Origin: Myrica gale
Lineage: Eukaryota; Streptophyta; Magnoliopsida; Fagales; Myricaceae
NCBI GenBank assembly: GCA_963930655.1
Contig: OZ005605.1
Span: 21,583,501 to 21,647,500 of the forward strand
Reading direction: 5' to 3'
DNA: 64,000 nucleotides
Each line of letters starts with the position of its first letter. Position 1 is the first letter of the stretch. This document shows, piece by piece, positions 1 to 9,675 of this stretch. Under the pieces are notes generated by a model. It saw only the letters and a program-made list of their open reading frames with translations. It had not been told where the DNA came from and made no database searches. The position numbers and the translations under genes are program-made.

Positions 1-56
1 ATTTTTTTAAAAATAATGTTGGTGTTGTGAAAATTGAGTAGATTAAAGTTTTGGGA

Positions 57-470
57 AAAGTACATAAACAGTCCTTGTGGTTTCACGTTTTGACAAATTA
101 GTCCATGAGGTATGAGTTTGTACTGGATAGTCCCTGGGATAAGTATCATGCAACAAAAAGGTCCTCCCGTTAGATTTTCGTCAACCCACTTAACGGTCAA
201 AGCTTCCGGGAGGACTTTTTGTTACATGATGCGTACCTCAAGGACCAATTAGTCCTTGTGGTATCACCTTTTGACAAATTGGTCCCTGAGGTTTGCATCA
301 TGGAACAAAAGATCCTCCCGGAAGCTTTGACCGTTAAGTGAGTTGACGGAAATCTAACTGGAATACCTTTTTATTACATAATGTTTATCCAGGGACTAAT
401 GTGTTCAAGTTGAAAACATAAGAACCAATTTGTCACAATGTGAAACCACATAAACTGTTTTTGTACTTTA
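57..470. repeat. Foldback (inverted-repeat) element, about 414 bp
   Basis: The two halves are imperfect reverse complements around a centre near position 250. The left end AAGTACATAAACAG pairs with the right end CTGTTTTTGTACTTT. The inner CTTAACGGTCAAAGCTTCC pairs with GGAAGCTTTGACCGTTAAG. It carries repeated short modules of the type 'tagtccctgaggt'. There is no coding capacity. The structure is that of a long-TIR, non-autonomous DNA transposon (foldback MITE). I see no clear target duplication. Confidence 0.75.
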
Positions 471-1632
471 TACTAAAATTTTATTCAATTTTGTGAAAAA
501 AGTATTGAAAATTTTAAAATATATTTGGAAGACGGTGAAAGAGACAAATAAAAAAGTAGACTCACTACCTTTAGTGGAAAAGATGAGATCTCGAAGATGC
601 TTTGCTTGCCAAATCAAATAGCTGAATGACGGAACAGAATAATGGGAAAATTAAGCTCCCACAAACCAAATGAAGAATATCTCAGGAAAAAGGATTCCGA
701 ATGCTTTTATATTAGCAAATGTGGTGCCAATCAAATGATTCTGTTTCAGAATAAGTACTGCATTGATGTTGAAAATCCAGATAAGGAGCTACGTACGGGA
801 ACATGTTGGAATAGATTTGCTAAAGGCATTGTCAAGGTTCTAAATGGTCTCCATTTCCAACAATTTTCGATAAATATTTGGTTGTTGAATCCTAATGGGA
901 TTTGGTAGGTATGATAGGATCATTAAACAGGAGTTGAGTTGAGGTCAGCAATAATTAATGTTATAATATCAGGAATTGCCTTGTTATGGCTTACTATGAC
1001 TTAGGTTGTATCACTCGGTTATTCTGCCAGACTCCATCTTGGTAGTGAATCTCTATCATGGTTTTAGGCTTAATTAGTCCACTAATTTCTGAGGTATGAT
1101 CAAATTTCAAATTAGTCTTTTAAGATTTATTTCGTCTTAAATTTTACGTGATCAAAGAATTAAAAAACACTGATGCCAAACAACAGGACTCTACTACTTG
1201 TTCATTTTTCAATGGGTTAAGCTTGAACATGCATGATGTACGGGCTAAATTCAGGCCGTGATCATGATAAGTGTCTCATGAGTAGATCAGATGGTCTTTT
1301 TCCTTACATTTAAAATGAATAAATTTTTTAAGGTGAAGACTTGGACCCAATAATCAGGCTATTTTGGGAGGGCCCTCTAGTATTAGTGACCGGACAGGCA
1401 TGAAGCATGTGATAATGTTAACGGACATGATCAGTAGGGCCACTGAGTAGAGGACACCCGCTAGATCAGGACTAATATTCCATGTCCCAACAGACATGTT
1501 TTGCAAGAACAGTGCAGCTGTAATCTTTCAATTGAGATGTGATCTTACGAGTCTTCACACCCTGAAGGTGAGGGGGTCATTTATGTATATTGAAAAATTC
1601 TGTTTAGGCCCTATTAACACCTATAGGAGAAT
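471..1632. other. Intergenic, no recognised gene
   Basis: AT-rich unique-looking sequence. An 88-codon open frame at 642-908 has no recognisable domain and no supporting gene structure. I see nothing else that can be assigned here. Confidence 0.5.
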
Positions 1633-2465
1633 TGTTGTGTCTAGATCTGAATAATCAATTAACAAAATATATATATGCAGCAGAATAATAAAATAAATAT
1701 CAATCACACAATAGACAAAGATTTTGTTGACGAAGTGAAAACTTTTGAATTACCTTTCAAATGAAAAATCACTCCGGGCTAGCAGCTACCAAAAATTCAC
1801 TAAGAAGTAAAACCTTACAACGGTGATTCAGACACGGGCAACATTCAGTTGCTTGACTCTAACTACCCCGATGTAATAATCTAAGTAATCCAACTTAGAC
1901 TCGCTTCCTGCGGTTAACCTGCAACTCTCTAAGGTTCTTCTGATGAACTCTTCATGAACATCCTTGTTCTTCAACATCAGGAACTCCGGCAGTCAAACTC
2001 TCACAAGAAGGTTGGTTTTAATGGTGATTAATCTAGATAATTGGAGAAAATTTGATCTGTTTATGAGAGAGATATCTAAAGGATTTTTTCTATTTAGGGA
2101 GGAAGCTTGAATTTGAATAAAGCTTGGAATGACCTCCTCAAATTTTATTGGTCGATCTCTCTATGTATTTATAGAGTTGGTTGAGTTTTATTTCAAAAAG
2201 AATTGTAAAAGGAAATAAATATTTTAAAATCCAAATTTTGAAATAGTTTCAGAGAGTTTGCATCATCAGCTTCTTATTTTCAGCTCTTCATCTTGATGAC
2301 ATCTTATCTTTTCAAACTTTGAAAAACTCCTTGTTGAAGAAAAACATATGCAACTCGGAAAACTGTAGGATAGGCGGCAGCGTGGGTGGCAGAAGTAAAG
2401 AGGCGGTCGGGGAGTAGTATGACGAAGAGGAGCCTGCGGCGTGCTGGCCAGACAGTGGTTACTCA
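1633..2465 (-). mobile_element. Solo LTR of an LTR retrotransposon (fossil)
   Basis: On the minus strand this block starts TGAGTAACC and ends ACACAACA, the usual TG...CA form of an LTR. A TATA-like CTATAAATACATAGAG lies inside it near 2160-2180. The 5-bp flanks agree at four of five positions (AGAAT and TGAAT), as expected of an old target duplication. No polymerase or capsid reading lies beside it, so it is best called a solo LTR left by recombination. Family uncertain (Copia-like length and ends). A related partial copy lies at 5465-6081. Confidence 0.6.
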
Positions 2466-3221
2466 TGAATTTGATGAATCCACCACCTTATGTACAAGTT
2501 AAATGAAATTGATGAATCTGAAGACATTAATGTAACCTCCTCAAGTCAAATTACATTAAATCTCTTCCTCTTTCTTTGCTCTCCATCCCTAGTTTAATAC
2601 TTCTCCTTTATATTTTCTATAAGCAGGATAAAAAATCATATAGGAAACCCAAAAGATTTATGCTATCAAATCTTGCAGGGCACCTGAATGACATTGTTCT
2701 GAGCACTGGAGTGGTTGATCTTCTGCTAAATTATAAGAAAGATGAATCACAAGGCACTTCACTTCAGCAATTTCTCTACCCTCAAATTTTCTATCCAGGA
2801 TTCTTGGAGGCCGATTGGGCCGGTAAGGACAACATAGAAGAAGAATAACAGCTGAACTGAAGAGGGTTAAAATTTGGATGGGTTGCTAGTATCAAATCCA
2901 AAATGGTAATACTTTTTAACAGAATAATGTTGGAAACCCAAAGCAAGGCCATATTTGAAGACGCAATGAGACGGACTCTTTCACAACAGCAGAGAAATAG
3001 TTCACCAAGAAAGAGACCTAGAACGCAAGAAAGGCCCAAATGACCACCTATATATTTGTTGGGCCAACTTCTTGGGTTATGAAAAAAAGTTTCTCATCTA
3101 TGTTTATCCCAAAAAATGATGGAGAAGGGTGAGAATTTTAACCGACAGAAACCGAAACTCATTTTTAGGGAAATTTCGGAATTTGAATTTTCAGTTTCAA
3201 ATTTTTTATTATAAAAAAATT
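2466..3221. other. Intergenic, one unassigned open frame
   Basis: A 90-codon plus-strand frame (2576-2848) begins with a hydrophobic stretch followed by a basic segment. I do not recognise it and see no intron or promoter signal that makes it a gene. The rest is non-coding. Confidence 0.4.
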
Positions 3222-3960
3222 CTAAATTACTCCACACTTCCATGAGACTTGACTTTTTTTTTTCCATATTAGTTCTCAGTGTTCGATTTCACCTAAAAAT
3301 ATCCCTGGGATTTAGTCTCAATCCCAATCAGATATTGTCGCCAATTTAATGGACGAAAATGCACACGTGGTTAACGGCTTACACATGAAAATTGGCGGCT
3401 CAATTAAACAAAATCTCGTCCAATTGCAATGTGACACATGTCAGTAAAGAAATAAAAATAAATTTTTTTAATAAAATAAAAAAAATAAATCGAAAATTAA
3501 TAAAAAAAACATGATTAATTTATTTTTATTTTAAAAAAGGGAGAAAGGATCGGATCCTTTCACAGTGGAGGCCCTCTCCACCGGCCGCCTAGTTCTAGAC
3601 GGCTAGACTCCCCCGACGGCCGGTGGAGGGGGACACTACTGGTCTCCGATCCTTTCCTTTTTTAAAAAAAAAAGATAAATTAATTATGTTTTTTTATTAA
3701 TTTTAGATTTATTTTTTACTTTTAAAAAAACTATTTATTTACTGACATGTGTCACATTGCGATTGAGCGAGATTTTTTTAAATTGAGCTGTCAATTTCCA
3801 AGTGTAAGTCGTTAGCTACGTGTGCATTTTCGTCCACTAAGTTGACGGTAGGATCTGTTTGGGATTGAGATTAAACCTCATGGATATTTTTAGAAAAAAT
3901 CGAATATTAAGGACCAATCAAAGAAAATGTCAAACCCCATGGACGTGCGGAGTAATTTAG
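3222..3960. repeat. Long foldback element, about 739 bp
   Basis: An almost full-length inverted repeat. The left end CTAAATTACTCCACACTTCC pairs with the right end GTGCGGAGTAATTTAG. Inner pairs include ACACGTGGTTAACG with GTTAGCTACGTGTG, and TGACACATGTCAGTAAA with TTTACTGACATGTGTCA. The loop at about 3540-3665 is GC-rich and itself palindromic (GGCCGGTGGAG type arms flanked by GGATCGGATCC and CTCCGATCC). It has no coding capacity. It is a long-TIR non-autonomous DNA element of the foldback type. Confidence 0.8.
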
Positions 3961-5464
3961 CCTTAAAAAATTAATTCAGGGCTCTTGGTTTTAAAAACAG
4001 AAAACAAAAAAAAACCGTGACCTGGGTCAAAACGACCAGGTCACACAAAGTAATACTTCTTCATAGAAAAGTTCTCACTTCTCACTCTTCACCTCCTAGC
4101 TGCCAACGACAGCCCCCCAACTGAGTATTTCGGCCTCTGTCCCTCTCTATCTCGTGGGTTGTTGATTTCAGTTGAGCTTTGGTGGTCGAATCTCTCACCA
4201 GCTCTTTCTTAAGGTGGGATTTGTTAATTTTAATTTTGTAAATCTTGTATTTTATCTTTAAGGGAAATTGACATTTTAACCCTTAGATTTGTGTCTTTTA
4301 GCGGTTTGATCCTTAAGAATTAAATCCTAACAAAATAATCTTCAAACTATCATCTTTTGACAAAATCATTCTTCTGTCAGGTTCCGTGTACTTGTTTAAC
4401 GACAACTATAGACACGTAAGCAATAGATTCAGGCGGCATTTAACTTATCCATATTAGCTGTTTATCACAACCCATATTCTTCAAAATAAAAATAAAAACA
4501 TAAAAACATAACAGAACAATTATTTCCCAGTCTTCGCCTTTCACCTTGTCAAGCTCACATGCCACTCCTGCGCCATGCTTACTGTCCACTCCACACTAGA
4601 GCTTGAAGAAGGTTGTTGAAGACTTGTACCAGAAGTTGTGGTAGTGGAAGACTTTCTTCTGCCGAAGACTTTGACTTGTTGTTCGGAAACGAATCTATCC
4701 ACGGAAAAGCCTCTTACGGGGCCATCTTCATGAATGGCTTCCATGGTGCAAACGACCATTGCATAGTTAATTAAACTGATCTCATATGCCTTCAAAAAGC
4801 TTGAGCCTTGGAGCCTCACCCTCCCTCTATGGTGCTCGCCTTCTTCGGTCCATAAATTCATTGCTCAGTGCTCACCTCTCTCTCTCTCTCTCTCCGACCT
4901 TAAAATTTCTGCAATAATATTTCTTTCACTCTTCTTCTAGGACAATTTAGTTTTTAATCTTATTATTTACGGATCGAGGTAGACTCGCCTAATTATATTC
5001 TCGTTGCTCAACAAGCAGAAGTCCCTGATGAGCTCCATCTCTCAAAGTATTTAGCAAAGAAAGAGCTTCATCTCTCATAAGCTCCATGTTTTGATATACT
5101 TATAAACAGTATTATAAAACTGCATAATAGGGAAAAATAAATAAATAAACAGCTCAATTTTTCGGTCCAAAATGTTTAAAAAACATTTCGGGCCAAAGTA
5201 AAAATTGGACCTTTTTAAACATTTCGGGCCAAAGTAAAAATTGGACCTTCAGGCTTAGATATGGAACCGAAATAATTTACGTTTCCAAAAATTTCAGTGA
5301 GTATTGAAATTGGAACTGGAATGACCCATCCATTCCGGTACTCACCCATTATGAGGGAGGCGGATAGAAAACGATATACAAAGTGTTTTTCTTTTCTCTC
5401 TTCTTTAATGTTTATTTAATTTCATGTTATCGCAGAGACAAAATTTTGAGGAAAATTTAATGAC
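3961..5464. other. Intergenic, with a CT microsatellite at 4876-4894
   Basis: Mostly non-coding. A minus-strand frame of 106 codons (4541-4861) starts just downstream of a GA/CT repeat and has a Ser/Thr-rich tail, but shows no domain I recognise. A direct repeat of about 35 bp containing AACATTTCGGGCCAAAG lies at about 5177-5250. No gene is supported. Confidence 0.4.
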
Positions 5465-6081
5465 TACCCGATGTAATAATCTAAGTAATCCAACTTAGAC
5501 CCGCTTCCTGCGGTTAACCCTCAGCACCGGGAACTTCGGCAGTCAAACTCCCACAAGAAGGTTGGTTTCAATTGTGATTAAATCTAGATATTTGGAGAAA
5601 ATATGATTTGTTTATGAGCAGAGATATCTAAATAATTCTCAAATTTTCTTAGTCGATCACTCTATGTATTTATAGAGTTGGTTGAGTTTTATTTCAAAAA
5701 GAATTCTAAAAGGAAATAAATATTTCAAAATCCAAATTTTGAAATCGTTTCAGATACTTTGCTCATTGTTTTCAACTATTCATCTTGATGACATCTTATC
5801 TTTTCAAACTTTAAAAAATTCCTTAATCTCTTGAACATTTTGACCAAATTTAAAATACAACTCAATTTGAATTTGAATTTTTACACAAAATCATGCCAAC
5901 ATTAAAACACTAACATTTATGATTTTCAGCCCAAAAACTGAAACCCCCGTTGATGAAAAACATGTGCAACTCGGAAAACTGTAGGATAGGCCGCAACATG
6001 GGTGGCAGAAGTAAAGAGGCGGTCGGGGAGTAGTATGACGAAGAGGAGCCTGCGGCGTGCTGGCCAGACAGTGGTTACTCA
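5465..6081 (-). mobile_element. Partial LTR related to the solo LTR at 1633-2465 (fossil)
   Basis: Most of this block matches the solo LTR at 1633-2465 in the same orientation: the GATGTAATAATCTAAGTAAT region, the TATA-containing segment near 5665, and the GC-rich end that finishes at the same GGTTACTCA. It lacks the segment matching the low-coordinate end of the other copy. It also holds about 130 bp near 5822-5950 that the other copy does not have. Same family, old; no coding region is attached. Confidence 0.6.
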
Positions 6082-6327
6082 TGAATTTAATTGCTGCAAA
6101 ATTCTTCCATCTAAATACTGATGCATTTTTGTGCATCGATCTATAGCTCGGAAAGTTTCAATATCAAATATATAGTGGATAATCTGCCAGAGGATAGTGT
6201 AGATGGAAAGAAAGATGATTTTGTAAATCGAAATTTTGGAGTGTATACAAATACTCGATTTGTCTTCGGATAGTCTTAGCTGGACTATTGTTTCTTTGGT
6301 GGAGAACATTCGTCTTGGATTGACTGA

Positions 6328-6525
6328 GGTTGTGTTTGTGTTGTAAAATTTTAGTGTTGTTAAAATTTTAGGTATTGGGTTTAGTGAAAAAGTGAAGAAA
6401 GAGGTAAATTTTTATATTTTTTGTAATAAATAGTAATGATTTGACGGGGAGAAAGAGATTATATTGTAATATTTAATTGTGTTAAAATTTTAGAGTTGAT
6501 AAAATTTTGGTACACAAACTCACCC
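6328..6525 (+). mobile_element. MITE, family A (Tourist/PIF-Harbinger-like)
   Basis: 198 bp with ends GGTTGTGTTTGTG and (reverse complement) GGGTGAGTTTGTG, flanked on both sides by TGA. The body has the family signature 'ttaggtattgggtttagtga' and a GAGAG-rich middle. Non-coding and non-autonomous. Confidence 0.75.
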
Positions 6526-6897
6526 TGAGTTCAAAGATTGGAGGATTGCTTGGATTTTTCGGAAGAGTAATGTTTTAGCCCATAAGTTTGCTTCTTGGAC
6601 GGCTCGGTCGGGTAGTGTTGGTCCTTTTTTGATATTCCTAACATATCCGAAATTGTGATATGGGTAGTTGAGTTTATTTTCCGTAATATTTTGAAATAAC
6701 AGTATTTTATTTCTTACATGAATTCACAAAGAAGGAGGCAGTGGGGACAGAGATTCAAAGCAGTTTTGGCAGAACTATATCATTCATGTCATGGTCTCCA
6801 AATGCTAATTAGTACTTTGAAACCAAGGAAAGAGAATGTATAAGAAAACAAACCTAAGAGATTGCGCACTTTTGGTGGGCAATTTTTAAATTTTTTA

Positions 6898-7084
6898 GGT
6901 TATGTCTGTGTTGTAAAATTTTTGGTATTGAGTTTAGTGTCTGTATTGGGTTTAGTGAAAAAGTGAAGAGAGAGGTAATTTTTTATATTTTTTTATATTT
7001 TTTGATGGGAGAGAGAGATTATATTGTAGTATTTTATTGGGAGTTGGTGAAATATTTTGTGAAATATTTGGTGCAAACGCAGCC
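6898..7084 (+). mobile_element. MITE, family A
   Basis: 187 bp, ends GGTTATGTCTGTG and GGCTGCGTTTGC (reverse complement), flanked by TTA on both sides. Same body as the copy at 6328, only about 370 bp away and in the same orientation, and diverged from it. Confidence 0.75.
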
Positions 7085-7087
7085 TTA

Positions 7088-8190
7088 GTAAATTAACTTT
7101 CTGCTTTTTTTATTATTGAATCTCCAAAATAATTTTTTATTTTTTAAAATGTTATACTTCCTTTTCCTGTTTTAATAAATATTTTGAATTATTTTTTTAA
7201 TTTTCTATAGTACTAAAAATATTTTTCAAACAAGAAAAGGAAGTATAAAATTTAAAAAAAAATTAAAAATTAAATTTTGTGCTCTTTCAAATTTCTGTAA
7301 TTTATTTTTAATATTTATAATTTTTTGATATTTTTGCAAATTAATTTTCTCTGTTTTAGTTTATTCAAAATTATGTTTTTAAATTTTTATAAATATTTTG
7401 ATGAATTTTATGTATTTATGTATTTTTAAGTATTTTTATTGAATTTTTATAATTCATTTTACTTTTACATTTTACCCACATTTTTCCAACATTTTCTAAT
7501 TTTTTTAGAATATTTTGTAATAATTTGGAAATATTTTATGAATATTTTTTTAATTTTAATTTATAGCAATTAATTAGTTTGCAAAATTCTTCTTTATATA
7601 TATTTTATCCGATTTTCATGATTTATAAATTCTGATTCTATTTTTTCAAATATTTTTATTTTATTGAGTTAATTTTGTTTTCTTAGATATTTTATGTTTT
7701 TTGTAATTGTTTTTAACATTTCCCAATTTCTGTAAATTATTTTTTCTTATTATTATTTTAAATGTAATGATATGTGAAAGAAAATATTTTTAAATAAAAA
7801 ACGAATTTTTATTTATTTATTTTCTATTATTTTCATATTTTTCTAATATTTATATTTTATTGAGTTAATTTTATTTTTTCTAATATTTTTTAACATTTCC
7901 CAATTTCTGTAAATTATTTTTTTCTTATTATATTTTAAATGTAATGATATGTGAAAAAAATTAAATAAAAAATAATTTTTATTTATTTATTTCTATTATT
8001 TTCATAGTTTCTAATATTTTTAGTATTTTAAAAATTTTATTTCCAATTTTTATATTTTTGTAAATTAATTTATTTTTTATTTTTTATTTTTAAATGTAAT
8101 ATTACCCAAAATAAAAATATTATTAAATAAAAAATTAAATAAATGTGGCTAAACTAATCTAACCTAACATTTCCTTATTATAAAACTTAT
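7088..8190. repeat. Extremely AT-rich low-complexity tract
   Basis: About 1.1 kb composed almost entirely of A and T, with recurring blocks such as TTTAAATGTAATGATATGTG (near 7759 and 7936) and CATTTCCCAATTTCTGTAAA (near 7720 and 7900). These look like diverged tandem duplications inside an AT-rich element. There is no coding capacity. It may be a degenerated MITE cluster or matrix-attachment-like DNA; this is not resolved. Confidence 0.6.
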
Positions 8191-8468
8191 TTTAACCTTT
8201 TGAAACTAAAACCAAAACCTAAACTTAAACGTAAACTGGTTGCAAACAAGCCCCAAATTACTCAAAAGCAAAAGGTCATAGAGACAACAAACAAAGACCA
8301 TGGGGAGCAAAGATATGAGGAATTGGAAACGACGACGACAGGGAAAATACAAGAGGAGGGGAAGAAAGACCCCCATTTTCTAAGAGCTGGAAGGCTCTGC
8401 ACTGCTTCAAAAGAATAAAAAATAAAAGAACGGAAAAGGAACGAAGAATAAAGAAGTAACGGTGTTAA

Positions 8469-8830
8469 GATCACGTTTGAATACAAAAATTTGTAAAAAT
8501 TTTAGGGGTTAAAATTTTGATTACCAGAGTTAATGTTATTGGTAAAAAAATTCCTAATAGTTTGTGAAAAAGTTGGTATAAAATGAAAAAGACAGTAAAA
8601 AAGTGAAAAAAAGAATTAATAATAAAGTAAGAGAAATTTTTTTATACAGTTCATTTGTTTTTAAAATGTTATCAAAATTTTATTAAAATTTCGTGTTAGC
8701 ACTAAAAAGGAGGTATTATTGAAATTTCTGAATAAATGATAAAAATAAAAGTAAAATTTTGAATTGTGTTTGACTATTGTTTAACAAACGAATATTATCA
8801 TGATAAAATTTTAATTTGTCAAACGTAATC
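8469..8830. mobile_element. MITE, 362 bp, TAA target site
   Basis: Ends GATCACGTTTGAATAC and, in reverse complement, GATTACGTTTGACAAA, with TAA immediately outside each end (8466-8468 and 8831-8833). The interior is AT-rich with several AAAATTTT runs. It resembles a longer relative of the family A elements. It abuts another MITE that shares the right TAA. Confidence 0.75.
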
Positions 8831-8833
8831 TAA

Positions 8834-9022
8834 GAGGCTGTTCGGTGTACAAATATTCTCAGGATTTTTTTGAATTCTCATAATACAAAATATTCTACAA
8901 CCAAACATCATTCTTAACACTACATAAAAATAACTAAAACACGCATACCAATAAAGTTAACATCACCTAAAAATTCTCAAAACACAAAAAATTCTCAAAA
9001 AACATTCCAACCGAACAACCTC
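8834..9022. mobile_element. MITE, family B (Tourist-like), TAA target site
   Basis: 189 bp with ends GAGGCTGTTCGG and GAGGTTGTTCGG (reverse complement), bounded by TAA at 8831-8833 and 9023-9025. Family B is recognised by the interior 'cataccaataaagttaacat'. Other copies lie at 15801, 18541 and 34502. Confidence 0.8.
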
Positions 9023-9370
9023 TAAATAGATTGGTTTAAACACGTATCCTATTTTTCACACGGATTGATTTCCTGGCATGATGGCAACCGCTCATTTCGA
9101 AATTAATGGCCACGATTGAGAGTATTGTAACTTATGCGGTAACCTAAAAATTGCAGAGGATACATCCTTAGGGGCATGTTTGTTTCCTAGTTTTTTTTAG
9201 GATTTACATTATATTGTTTTTACAATCCAAACACCACAAAACACACATATTTCAATATAATATTTTATTACTTATTTTACAAACAACAATCATTTGTAAC
9301 AACTTTTATACATATTTTAATACAACTTTAATATTACCTAAAAATTATCAAACGTTCTGTATCCTACCAT

Positions 9371-9405
9371 TTATAAAATGCCCCTTACCTTAGCTAGGGT
9401 TTTAG
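9371..9405 (+). promoter_or_regulatory. Likely eIF3d core promoter: TATA-like box and telo-box
   Basis: TTATAAAA at 9371-9378 is followed 17 bp later by TAGGGTTTTAG (9395-9405), the reverse of the plant telo-box AAACCCTAA. Telo-boxes near the start site are typical of plant ribosomal-protein and translation-factor genes. A second TAGGGTTT lies at 9640-9647 in the 5' leader. The spacing fits transcription starting around 9400. Placement is inferred. Confidence 0.5.
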
Positions 9406-9675
9406 TTTCGGTTTCCCCCGTCCAATCCCAAAAAAAAAAAACAAACAAAGCCGAAAAAAGGCGAATGCTACTTCACTTTTGGTGTTCGGCGCCCCCAAGG
9501 AGTATTCATCCAGTGCGGATATCCGTACAGCCAAATCACGGTATTGTCTATGCCTACTTGTATAGTTTGTATTTGAGAAAGAAAAGTCAGGTGCTTTGTT
9601 TCGTTCTCCATCTCGCCTAAGGTTTCTGTTTTGGTCTGCTAGGGTTTCGATCTCTTTTCATCGGAGAAACCGAAT

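Noticed and set aside
642-908. 88-codon plus-strand open frame
   Set aside because: No recognisable domain, no promoter or splice context, and AT-rich surroundings in which such frames arise by chance.
2576-2848. 90-codon frame beginning with a hydrophobic segment
   Set aside because: Tempting as a membrane protein fragment, but I recognise no family. It has no second exon or homologous block nearby.
4541-4861. 106-codon minus-strand frame after a GA repeat
   Set aside because: Ser/Thr-rich low-complexity tail and no domain. The GA repeat makes it look like a gene leader, but nothing else supports it.
7088-8190. Possible centromeric or satellite array
   Set aside because: Repeated blocks are few, irregular and AT-biased; there is no regular monomer, so it is low-complexity DNA rather than a satellite.
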